The position numbers and the translations under genes were made by a program. This document shows, one piece after another, positions 1 through 5,935 of a DNA stretch of 10,143 nt; position 1 is the stretch's first letter, and every line of letters begins with the position of its first letter. This stretch comes from an uncultured Bilophila sp. GTDB taxonomy: Bacteria > Desulfobacterota > Desulfovibrionia > Desulfovibrionales > Desulfovibrionaceae. The notes under the pieces were generated by a model. It made no database searches. It was given only the letters and a program-made list of their open reading frames with translations, and was not told the DNA's origin. The DNA is taken from contig CABKMN010000081.1 of the NCBI GenBank assembly GCA_902373525.1, positions 1 through 10,143 of the forward strand, given 5' to 3'.

Positions 1-21
1 AACCCCACCCCTTCCCTTCCC

Positions 22-47
22 AAGACTTTCGACCGTATCGAATCCCT
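22..47 (+). repeat. 26-bp repeat unit, copy 1
   Basis: This unit begins AAGACTTTCGACC and ends GTATCGAATCCCT. It is identical to the reverse complement of 1887-1912 and differs at one base from 1649-1674. Inside it is a short perfect dyad, TTCGA-N5-TCGAA (28-42). A pyrimidine-rich stretch precedes it, as it does for the other two copies when they are read in the same direction. The function is unknown. It could be a terminal repeat of a small non-autonomous element or part of an intergenic module. Confidence 0.8.
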
Positions 48-299
48 GTTCCCGGTTGTTCTTGCGAGAAAAGCCTTTCGTTGTCCGGACGGCGGAACGA
101 TGCGGGGATTTTCCTCCGTGCCGGGGAACGGACAAATTCAGGCGCTCAAAACCGCCGCGTTCCGATCTTCCCACGCGCCGGGAAACGGCCATTCTCCAAA
201 GGACACGCCTCCCGCAAGGCGCGCTCTGCCTTTATGCGGAAAACCGGGATGAAAAAATTTCGATGAGGGGAAAAGCCCTTGCAAGAGGAGAGAGGGGGC

Positions 300-353
300 T
301 TGCGGGAGAGAGGAAGAAACCTTCTAGAGAACGTTTGTCCCCCTCTCCCGCAA
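300..353. repeat. Degenerate GA-rich hairpin, family copy 1
   Basis: Outer arms TTGCGGGAGAG (300-310) and CTCTCCCGCAA (343-353) pair perfectly. The inner part pairs imperfectly around the core AAACCTTCTAGAGAACGTTT (317-336). That core aligns with those of the intact hairpins at 1577-1624 and 1934-1987. Unlike the other copies, this one lies upstream of a start codon (28 nt before the MFS ATG) rather than after a stop codon. This fits a relic of an older gene arrangement, though that history is an inference. Confidence 0.6.
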
Positions 354-381
354 CCGTCCTTTCCCCGTTTTCGGAGATCGT

Positions 382-1566
382 ATGCCTCAGAAAGACATGC
401 CCATGCCGTTCCGCACGGCCCTGCCGTGGGCGGGGTTCGTCGCACTGCTGTTCCTGCTGAACTACATGTCGCGGTCCACGCTGACGCCGCTGCTCGTCTC
501 CGTCGAACGGGGACTCGGCATCGGACACGCGCAGGCCACCAGCCTCCTGTTGATGCAGAGCGCGGGATTCAGCGCCGCGCTGGCGGTTTCGGGCTTCCTC
601 CTCTCCCGCTTCAAACCGAGACAGATTGCCGCCGTCCCGCTGGCCGCAGCCGGGGCCGTACTGCTGTGCATGCCGCTGGTCCAGACGCTCGGGCAGGCGC
701 GGATCGTCTTCGTGGCCTTCGGCTTCGGCGTGGGCTTCTACTTCCCGGCGGGTATGGCGACGCTCTCGTCGCTCGTGTTCCCGAAAGACTGGGGCAAAGC
801 CGTGGCGATCCACGAACTCGCCCCGAACACCGGCTTCATCCTGATCCCGCTGCTGGCGCAGGCCGGGCTGCTGTTCACCGACTGGCGCGGCGTGTTCGCC
901 GTCATGGGCGGGCTCATGATCTGCACGGGCGTCTCGTTCCTCCTGTGGGGACGCGGCGGCAACACCTGTACGGACGCGCCGTCCTTCAAAGGCTGCGGCG
1001 CGCTGCTCAGGAATCCCGCAAGCTGGGTGGTCGCCCTGCTCCTGACGGTTTCCATGATCGGCGAATTCTCCATCTACAGCATCCTCCAGATTTTCCTCGT
1101 CAGCGCCGTGGGCTTCGGACCGGAGGAAGCCAACCTCGCCCTGTCCGGTTCCCGCCTCGCCATGCCGCTCGTGGTCATCGCCGCCGGATGGACGGCGGAC
1201 CGCTTCAACGCCGGGCGCATCGTCAGCGCCTGTTTCCTGCTCCACGCCGCGGCGCTGTGCCTCATGTCCGTAGACGCCTCCGTATCCCGCCTCCCGGCCC
1301 TCGTCGGCGTCATCCTTCAGGCGGGTTCGATGGCCTTCGTGTTCCCTCCGCTGTTCAAGGTCTTCGCCCTGTGCTTCGCCCCCGACGATCAGCCCGTCCT
1401 GCTCTCGCTGAGCATGCCTTTCGCCGGACTCATCTCGGCGGGCGGCGTCCCCTTCTTCATCGGCTACTGCGGCGAATTCCACACCTTCGGACTGGCCTTC
1501 CTCGTCATCGCCGCCCTGTCCGTCGCAAGCGCCGTCTCGGTCGCCGTACTGAAAAAAAGAGGATGA
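382..1566 (+). CDS. Major facilitator superfamily transporter, substrate unknown
   Basis: A 394-residue integral inner-membrane protein with about twelve hydrophobic segments, the usual MFS size. Residues 15-40, 50-75, 83-102, 106-130, 143-165 and 168-188 form the first half. A polar central loop (about 189-212) follows, and the second half starts near 213. MFS motif A is degenerate in the TM2-TM3 loop (SRFKPRQ, 75-81). A clearer counterpart, GWTADRFNAGR (269-279), lies in the TM8-TM9 loop. IHELAPNTGF (143-152) in the TM5 region places charged and polar residues in the membrane and may contribute to substrate or proton handling. The start is set by GGAG (373-376), 5 nt before ATG; a downstream Met7 is possible. 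The gene stands alone, repeat modules lie on both sides, and a strong hairpin begins 10 nt past its stop. The superfamily is secure. I cannot assign a substrate; anion, sugar or drug transport are all possible. Confidence 0.9.
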   Translation: MPQKDMPMPFRTALPWAGFVALLFLLNYMSRSTLTPLLVSVERGLGIGHAQATSLLLMQSAGFSAALAVSGFLLSRFKPRQIAAVPLAAAGAVLLCMPLVQTLGQARIVFVAFGFGVGFYFPAGMATLSSLVFPKDWGKAVAIHELAPNTGFILIPLLAQAGLLFTDWRGVFAVMGGLMICTGVSFLLWGRGGNTCTDAPSFKGCGALLRNPASWVVALLLTVSMIGEFSIYSILQIFLVSAVGFGPEEANLALSGSRLAMPLVVIAAGWTADRFNAGRIVSACFLLHAAALCLMSVDASVSRLPALVGVILQAGSMAFVFPPLFKVFALCFAPDDQPVLLSLSMPFAGLISAGGVPFFIGYCGEFHTFGLAFLVIAALSVASAVSVAVLKKRG

Positions 1567-1576
1567 AGACGAATCA

Positions 1577-1624
1577 GGGAGGGGGGAGGGAACCTTTCTG
1601 AAGAAAGGTTCCCTCCCCCCTCCC
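1577..1624. terminator. GA-rich hairpin after the MFS gene, family copy 2
   Basis: This is a perfect 22-bp stem (1577-1598 with 1603-1624) with a TGAA loop. The left arm is purine-rich (GGGAGGGGGGAGGGAACC) and the right arm is its pyrimidine-rich complement. It begins 10 nt after the transporter stop codon. There is no U-tract after it on either strand, so it is not a textbook intrinsic terminator. Its placement still suggests transcript 3'-end formation or protection. Confidence 0.65.
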
Positions 1625-1648
1625 CGGTACCCCTCCTCTCTCCCTCCA

Positions 1649-1674
1649 AAGACTTCCGACCGTATCGAATCCCT
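1649..1674 (+). repeat. 26-bp repeat unit, copy 2
   Basis: This unit has the same orientation as the copy at 22-47 and differs from it by one base (TTCC in place of TTTC). That substitution breaks one position of the internal TTCGA-N5-TCGAA dyad. It forms an inverted pair with 1887-1912 and a direct pair with 22-47, the latter bracketing the transporter gene. Confidence 0.8.
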
Positions 1675-1724
1675 CTTCGCGGCTTTCCGGTCCATGCGGG
1701 AACCGGCCGAACCCGTTTGCCTTG

Positions 1725-1760
1725 AAATAAAAAACTCCGCTGTCCCAAAGGATAACGGAG
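1725..1760 (-). terminator. Intrinsic terminator on the minus strand
   Basis: Read on the minus strand, CTCCG...CGGAG arms (1760-1756 with 1739-1735) enclose further pairing and a TTTG loop. The stem is 11 bp with one mismatch and one wobble. It is followed at once by TTTTTTATTT (1734-1725). This is the only structure in the window with a good U-tract. It would stop lon-operon transcripts that read past the hairpin at 1934-1987 before they run antisense into the transporter gene. Confidence 0.65.
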
Positions 1761-1766
1761 CGTTCT

Positions 1767-1928
1767 ATGCCTTTCATGACTCGCCTTCCCGCCGCAGCTT
1801 CCGCGTACAGAAAACTCCGACTCTCCCGACGGCAATGGGAGCATAACCGCTGGAACCGTCTTCCGCCCGCAGGGAAAACCGACAGGAGGGATTCGATACG
1901 GTCGAAAGTCTTTGAAGAGAAAGGGTGA
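1767..1928 (+). CDS. Possible small basic protein (doubtful ORF)
   Basis: A 53-codon ORF starts at an ATG with GGAG 6 nt upstream (1757-1760) and stops at TGA 1926-1928. The product is Arg/Lys-rich (for example YRKLRLSRRQWEHNRWNR near residues 14-31), with no membrane segment and no family I recognise. Its SD sequence is buried in the right arm of the stem at 1735-1760. Its last 13 or so codons read through the inverted 26-bp repeat and linker, which argues against conserved coding. I list it only because of the well-spaced ribosome binding site. A chance ORF inside the repeat module is at least as likely. Confidence 0.2.
   Translation: MPFMTRLPAAASAYRKLRLSRRQWEHNRWNRLPPAGKTDRRDSIRSKVFEEKG
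1887..1912 (-). repeat. 26-bp repeat unit, copy 3 (inverted)
   Basis: The reverse complement is identical over all 26 bases to the copy at 22-47 and matches 25 of 26 bases of the copy at 1649-1674. The internal dyad TTCGA-N5-TCGAA is intact (1892-1906). Together with 1649-1674 it makes inverted ends around a unique core of 212 bp. Confidence 0.8.
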
Positions 1929-1933
1929 GGGGT

Positions 1934-1987
1934 TTGGGGGAGGGGAGGAGAAACTTTCTGGAGAAAGTTTCTCCTCCCCTCCCCCAA
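1934..1987. terminator. GA-rich hairpin after the lon-like gene, family copy 3
   Basis: This is a perfect 25-bp stem (1934-1958 with 1963-1987) with a TGGA loop. In the lon transcript it begins 9 nt after the stop codon at 1997-1999. The core AAACTTTC/GAAAGTTT aligns with AACCTTTC/GAAAGGTT of the copy at 1577-1624, with paired changes that keep the stem intact. It lacks a U-tract. It is probably a transcript 3'-end element, backed up by the intrinsic terminator at 1725-1760. Confidence 0.65.
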
Positions 1988-1996
1988 TCTTGTCCG

Positions 1997-4468
1997 TTAC
2001 TTCTTCCGCCGCCGCAACGGCTTGCAGTACGCGTGCTCGGCGCTGTGGCCGAACTCCTGAAGGCGGCGATCGACGAGATCGTACAGCGAACCGGGGGTAA
2101 AGCCGCCGTTCTTGAGGGGCCGCCCGGCGGGGATGCCGGTCAGCAGCTCAAGCGCTTCGGTGATGTGCTCCACGGGGTAGATGCCGAACTTGCCCGCGTC
2201 CACGGCTTCGCGGATGCGCGGCGAGAGCATCAGATGATCCACGTTGTCGCGGGGCACGATGACGCCCTGCTCGCCCGTAAGCCCACGGCGGGAACAAATG
2301 CCGAAAAAGCCCTCGATCTTGCGGGACACGCCGCCCACGGCCATGATCTGGCCGGACTGGCTCACCGCGCCGGTGATGGCGAGTGACAGCTTGAGCGGCA
2401 CCTCGGAAAGCGCCGACAGCAGCGCCGCCAGCTCCGCACCCGAGGCGGAGTCGCCTTCGATGCCGCCGTAGTTCTGCTCGAAGCAGAGGCTGCCGGTCAT
2501 GACGAGAGGCTTGTTCCGCGCAAACTGATCCACAAGGTAGCTCTTGAGGATCAGCATGGCCTTGGTGTGGATGGGGCCGCCGAGCTCGGCCTCGCGCTCA
2601 AGGTCGATGATGCCCCCGTGCCCCACGCCCACCGTGCAGGAAATCTGATGCGGCAGGCCGAACTCGAAATCGCCGTACCACGACACCGACAGGCCGTTGA
2701 CCCGGCCCACGGCGGAACCCGAGGTCCGCACCTTGATCAGGTCGCGGTCGTACTCTTCCATGTAGAGTTCTTCAACGAGGTTCGCACGGTAGAGGCGGGT
2801 TTCGAGCGCCTCCTCAAGATGCGCCGCCTCCACAAGCCCGGAGCCGTGCATGGAGGCCATCGCCGAGGCTTCGATCATCACGTCGCGCATGAGCGGGAAC
2901 TTGAGCGACAGCTTGCGCTGATCCTCGGCCACGCGGGAACTGAAATCCACCAGTCCCGCCAACGCCCCGCGGCTGAACGGCAGCAGACTGGTTTCGTCGA
3001 TGATCCCGGCGACGCGGATGAGCCACGCCCGGATGTCGGCGGCGGTGCGCTCCACCGTCTCGGTCATGTGCGCCTTGATCTTGAACAGCTTGGCGAACCG
3101 GTCGTCGTTGGTCAGCAACGCCTCGTACAGCTCCTCGTTGCCCACGAGCACGACCTTGAGGTTCAGCGGGACCGGCTCGGGCTCGATGCCCTTGGTGCGG
3201 ACGGCTCCGTCCGGCACGTCGCCCGCTTCCTCAAGCCGCGCGGAACCCGCCCGCAAGGCGCGGAGCAGGCCTTCCCACGCACCGGGATGCTGCAACACGT
3301 CCTCGATGTGCAGGACGAGGAAGCCGCCGTTGGCGCGGTGCAGGGACCCCGCCTTGATCAGGGTGAAGTCCGTGACCAGCGCGCCCATTTCCGACTCGCG
3401 CTCCACGCAGCCGAGCAGGTTGGCCACGGTGGGGTGGTCCTCGATAACCAGCGGCGCGCCCTTGTTCCCGCTGTTGTCCACAAAGACGTTCACGTCGTAC
3501 AGATACGTGTCCCCTTCGGGATGCGACGGCTCACCGGACAGCGCGGCGCTGAGCGAGGCCGAGGGAGAAGGCGGCGTGTCGCGGGGCAGGAACCCTTCCG
3601 GATGATCAAGGATATCCTGCCGCAGGTCCTCGAAATAGTCCTGCAACGCGGGGTTGACCTCGCCGTCCGGCCCGGCGCAGTTCTTCAGGATGCGCTCCAC
3701 CACGGGGGTCAGCACGGCGGACAGCACGGAGCCGATCACTTCCTGCTCCAGCGTCTTCTCGGCGGACCGGAAGGACTGCTCGGCGGAATTGAGCTTGCGG
3801 ACCATGCCGGACATGGCCCGCAGCAGGGTGTCGCCCTTCCGCTTGAGCCCCTGCCGCAGCGCGGGATCAAGATGCTCGTATTCCTCTTCGCTGAGGCGCT
3901 TGCCCTCCACCAGCGGATAGAGGGTCAGGCTTCCCTGCTCGTCCATGTCGAGGTTGAAGCCCTGCTTGCCCGCCGTCTTGTCCATCTGCTTGATGAGCCC
4001 GGAGCGCACGGACTGGAAATCGTCCTGCAATTCGGAACGCTTCTTGACGTACTTCTCGTTGTCCAGACGGACGGGCAGTTCCTTGCGGACGTCGGCCAGC
4101 GCCTGCGAAAGCGCCGAACGCAGCTTCCTGCCCTGCCCCGCCGGAACGGTCAGCAGCAAAGGCCGGTCGGGGTCCTCGAAATTGTTGACGTACAGCAGGT
4201 CCGGCGGCGTGGGGGCCTTGCGGATGCGCGGTTCGAGGAATTCCCGGAGCATGTAGGTACGCCCGAGGTTCGACTCGCCGGAGAGGTACACGTTGTACCC
4301 CGCCGTGGGAATGTGCAGCGCAAGCTCAAGCGCCTTGAGGGCGCGGGGCTGCGGGGCGACCTTGCGGTGCCCGTTGCGCGGGATGTCGTTGCTCGTTTCC
4401 CAGGGGATGCGCTCCTGAGGCAGATTCGAACAGAGGCGGCTCCCGGGCAAGGATTTGATTTTACTCAT
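1997..4468 (-). CDS. Lon-like protease (S16 family, LonC/LonB-like, AAA_32 type)
   Basis: An 823-residue soluble protein expected to degrade misfolded or regulatory proteins. The N-terminal AAA-like part (about 30-110) carries LSGESNLGRT (62-71) at the Walker A position, with Arg70 where Lys is canonical. A charged helical insertion (about 112-290) recalls the LonC helical domain. The AAA part resumes with HRANGGFLVLHIED (377-390, Walker B region) and VVLVGNEELYEALLTNDDRF (439-458). The C-terminal S16 domain (about 585-780) has the catalytic Ser674 in EGDSASGAE and Lys717 in GGVSRKIEGFF, so the Ser-Lys dyad is intact. There is no classical Lon N-terminal domain, so this is not housekeeping LonA. 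AGGA lies 5 nt before the ATG. It is the last gene of the gmhA-zinc ribbon-hemC-lon series, 159 nt after hemC. ATP dependence is uncertain given the motif changes. Confidence 0.85.
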   Translation of the reverse strand: MSKIKSLPGSRLCSNLPQERIPWETSNDIPRNGHRKVAPQPRALKALELALHIPTAGYNVYLSGESNLGRTYMLREFLEPRIRKAPTPPDLLYVNNFEDPDRPLLLTVPAGQGRKLRSALSQALADVRKELPVRLDNEKYVKKRSELQDDFQSVRSGLIKQMDKTAGKQGFNLDMDEQGSLTLYPLVEGKRLSEEEYEHLDPALRQGLKRKGDTLLRAMSGMVRKLNSAEQSFRSAEKTLEQEVIGSVLSAVLTPVVERILKNCAGPDGEVNPALQDYFEDLRQDILDHPEGFLPRDTPPSPSASLSAALSGEPSHPEGDTYLYDVNVFVDNSGNKGAPLVIEDHPTVANLLGCVERESEMGALVTDFTLIKAGSLHRANGGFLVLHIEDVLQHPGAWEGLLRALRAGSARLEEAGDVPDGAVRTKGIEPEPVPLNLKVVLVGNEELYEALLTNDDRFAKLFKIKAHMTETVERTAADIRAWLIRVAGIIDETSLLPFSRGALAGLVDFSSRVAEDQRKLSLKFPLMRDVMIEASAMASMHGSGLVEAAHLEEALETRLYRANLVEELYMEEYDRDLIKVRTSGSAVGRVNGLSVSWYGDFEFGLPHQISCTVGVGHGGIIDLEREAELGGPIHTKAMLILKSYLVDQFARNKPLVMTGSLCFEQNYGGIEGDSASGAELAALLSALSEVPLKLSLAITGAVSQSGQIMAVGGVSRKIEGFFGICSRRGLTGEQGVIVPRDNVDHLMLSPRIREAVDAGKFGIYPVEHITEALELLTGIPAGRPLKNGGFTPGSLYDLVDRRLQEFGHSAEHAYCKPLRRRKK

Positions 4469-4492
4469 AGCGGTCCTGTATTGAAGAAGGAG

Positions 4493-4533
4493 GGGCCGTT
4501 TTCCGGCAACGCGTGTCCGCCGGGAAACGGCCC
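4493..4533. other. Stem-loop in the hemC-lon spacer
   Basis: A 15-bp stem (4493-4507 with 4519-4533, one G-T pair) with an 11-nt loop lies just upstream of the lon-like ribosome binding site. On the minus strand a pyrimidine-rich CTCCTTCTTC follows, not a true U-tract. It could be a weak terminator or attenuator lowering lon expression relative to hemC, or an RNA-processing site. The sequence alone does not decide between these. Confidence 0.45.
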
Positions 4534-4577
4534 GCTCCGCAAGAGGTATCGGCGTCCGCCGCGATGCGCGACGGGAA

Positions 4578-4606
4578 GGAGCCGGGAAACAACGCTCCCC
4601 GGCCCC
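4578..4606. other. Stem-loop just after hemC
   Basis: GGAGCCGGG (4578-4586) pairs with CCCGGCCCC (4598-4606) with one mismatch and an 11-nt loop, starting about 20 nt past the hemC stop. There is no U-tract after it on the minus strand. It may be a partial terminator or a processing structure. Confidence 0.35.
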
Positions 4607-4627
4607 GGAAGGACAAAAAGGACAAGG

Positions 4628-5554
4628 TTACTGCGCGTACACCTTGGCGAGGATTTCGGCCCCGCCGTCCTCGGCGAGGGCGCGGGCCAGTGCGAGGCCC
4701 ACGGCGCGGGCCTCATCGGCGCGTCCCGTCACCTTGCGGCGGATGATCGCGGAGCCGTCCACTTCGCCGACCAGCCCTTCCAGTTCGAAGGTGTCGGCGT
4801 CGAGCATCTCGGCGTGTCCGGCGATGGGCACCTGACAGCCGCCGTCAAGCCCGGCGAGCAGGCCGCGTTCCGCTTCCACGCAGACGCGGGTGGGACGGTG
4901 CTCCATAAAGGCCATCATGTCCGCGAGGTCCTTGCGGTCGGCCCGGAATTCGATGCCGAGCGCGCCCTGCCCTACGGCGGGGACGAAGGCGGGCGGCGTG
5001 AGCGGGCGTTCCTTGGGCATGGACAGGCCGAGGCGCTTCATGCCCGCCGTCGCCATGACGATGGCGGCGAACTGGCCCTCGGACAGTTTGCGGAGGCGCG
5101 TATCCACGTTGCCGCGCAGGGATTCGACCTTGAGATCGGGCCGCAGCGCCAGCACCTGCGCCTGACGGCGGAGGCTGCTCGTACCGACCACGGCCCCGGC
5201 GGGCAGGTCTTCCAGCGACTCGTACTTCACCGACAGGAACAGGTCCGTGGGGTCCTCGCGTTCCGGCACGATGCCGAGGACGAGGCCCTCGGGAAGCTCC
5301 ATCGGGACGTCCTTCATGCTGTGCACGGCGATGTCCGCCGCGCCGGACAGCAACGCCTCTTCGATTTCCTTGACGAACAGGCCCTTGCCGCCGACCTTGG
5401 CCAGCGGCACGTCGAGGATGATGTCGCCCTTGGTCTTGATGACGTTCAGTTCCACCGCAAGGCCGGGATGCGCGGCTTCGAGGCTGTCCTTCACATGGTT
5501 GGCCTGCCAGAGGGCCAGACGGCTGCCACGGGTGGCGATAACGAGTTTTTCCAT
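4628..5554 (-). CDS. hemC: Hydroxymethylbilane synthase (porphobilinogen deaminase)
   Basis: This cytoplasmic enzyme joins four porphobilinogen molecules into hydroxymethylbilane, the linear tetrapyrrole used for siroheme, heme and cobalamin. The product is 308 residues, the normal family length. Visible hallmarks are ATRGSRLALWQ (7-17), HSMKDVP with the catalytic Asp82 (78-84), GTSSLRRQAQ (124-133), RGNVDTRLRKL (147-157) and VPAVGQGALGIE (191-202). Cys240 in LDGGCQVPIAGHA is the attachment point for the dipyrromethane cofactor. AAGGA lies 5 nt before the ATG. It sits 111 nt after the zinc-ribbon gene and 159 nt before the lon-like gene on the same strand, so it is probably read from the gmhA promoter unless the spacer hairpins cut expression. 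In sulfate reducers the product feeds the siroheme-dependent route to heme (family knowledge, not visible here). Confidence 0.97.
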   Translation of the reverse strand: MEKLVIATRGSRLALWQANHVKDSLEAAHPGLAVELNVIKTKGDIILDVPLAKVGGKGLFVKEIEEALLSGAADIAVHSMKDVPMELPEGLVLGIVPEREDPTDLFLSVKYESLEDLPAGAVVGTSSLRRQAQVLALRPDLKVESLRGNVDTRLRKLSEGQFAAIVMATAGMKRLGLSMPKERPLTPPAFVPAVGQGALGIEFRADRKDLADMMAFMEHRPTRVCVEAERGLLAGLDGGCQVPIAGHAEMLDADTFELEGLVGEVDGSAIIRRKVTGRADEARAVGLALARALAEDGGAEILAKVYAQ

Positions 5555-5576
5555 AACGATCCTTGCGTGGTGAAAC

Positions 5577-5604
5577 GGGCGCGCCGTCCGGGGGCGGCGC
5601 GCCC
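5577..5604. other. GC-rich stem-loop in the zinc ribbon-hemC spacer
   Basis: GGGCGCGCCG (5577-5586) pairs perfectly with CGGCGCGCCC (5595-5604) around an 8-nt loop, about 22 nt upstream of the hemC ATG in the transcript. Only GTTTCACC follows on the minus strand, so termination would be weak. It is a possible processing or attenuation structure between the two genes. Confidence 0.45.
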
Positions 5605-5665
5605 TTGCGAATGTCCTTGTGAGGGGGAAGGAGGGGTTCCCGTTCCGGGCGTCCCTCCGCGTGGC

Positions 5666-5899
5666 CTAGTGGCAGCTCGCGCAGTTGCCGCCGGAACAGC
5701 CCGCGCAGCCGCCGGAAGACGGCGCGGCGGGCGCGCCGAAATCACCGAGGCCGCCGGCTTCGCAGTGGCGGCAGGGCTTGGAGATGAGCTTTTCCGTGGC
5801 TTCGGCGTGGCAGGCCGGGCAGACGGGGTTCTTGTCGCCGAAAACCAGTTCCTCGAATTCGTGGCCGCAGCGCGTGCAGCGGTATTCAAACATGGGCAT
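5666..5899 (-). CDS. FmdB-type zinc ribbon protein
   Basis: A 77-residue protein opening MPMFEYRCTRCGHEFEEL, the signature of the FmdB/CxxC_CXXC_SSSS small regulatory zinc ribbon family. Four cysteines (C8, C11, C27, C30) can hold one zinc. A further CxxC (C43, C46) and a Gly/Ser/Cys-rich tail (C65, C68, C73, C76, ending CASCH) give ten cysteines in all, so a second metal site is possible. The founding FmdB was proposed to regulate a methylotroph amidase operon; for most members, including this one, the target is unknown. AGGAG lies 7 nt before the ATG. It lies 36 nt after gmhA and 111 nt before hemC on the same strand, so it is likely co-transcribed with them. Confidence 0.88.
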   Translation of the reverse strand: MPMFEYRCTRCGHEFEELVFGDKNPVCPACHAEATEKLISKPCRHCEAGGLGDFGAPAAPSSGGCAGCSGGNCASCH

Positions 5900-5935
5900 G
5901 ACGCTTCTCCTGTATGTATGGGGGGACGGCGGCCT

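Larger units (their letters stand above)
1..381. repeat. Gene-free leader region made of a decayed or partial repeat module
   Basis: No ORF here has both a credible ribosome binding site and a recognisable protein, so I call no gene. The first 47 bases (a pyrimidine-rich run followed by a 26-bp repeat unit) match the reverse complement of the right side of the module at 1567-1996. Bases about 255-355 resemble that same right side in the forward direction, but with many substitutions: a TTTCGATGAGGGGAAAAG stretch, then G-rich sequence, then a degenerate hairpin at 300-353. The region therefore looks like a second copy of the module whose left hairpin lies outside the window and whose right half has decayed. 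The centre (about 48-250) is unique and carries only a weak CGCCT/AGGCG stem at 206-221. I see no convincing promoter for the transporter that follows. The resemblance is read by eye, not from an alignment program. Confidence 0.5.
1567..1996. repeat. Near-symmetrical intergenic repeat module between convergent genes
   Basis: In order this holds: a 22-bp hairpin (1577-1624); a pyrimidine-rich linker; a 26-bp repeat (1649-1674); a unique core of about 212 bp; the same repeat inverted (1887-1912); a purine-rich linker; and a 25-bp hairpin (1934-1987). Linkers as well as repeats are related by inversion, so the whole block reads as one palindromic module of about 410 bp. It sits exactly between the transporter stop and the stop of the convergent lon-like gene. 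The core contains a minus-strand intrinsic terminator (1725-1760) and a doubtful 53-codon ORF. A MITE-like element is one reading; back-to-back terminators with a conserved spacer is another. I see no transposase gene and no obvious target-site duplication. Confidence 0.65.

Noticed and set aside
232..1695. A minus-strand open frame of 487 codons opposite the MFS gene
   Set aside because: The product is a charged, low-complexity Glu/Arg/Gly-rich chain with no family features, and it runs through the repeat hairpins. The MFS frame is clearly the real one.
22..1912. A CRISPR array or phage attachment site built from the 26-bp repeats
   Set aside because: There are only three copies, at irregular spacing and in mixed orientation, with no cas genes, integrase or tRNA gene nearby.
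1574..1987. A minus-strand ORF of 137 codons spanning the whole repeat module
   Set aside because: Its ends are translations of the hairpins (GEGRRNFLQKVSPPLPQ-like peptide). Such peptides arise wherever this hairpin family occurs and do not show a gene.
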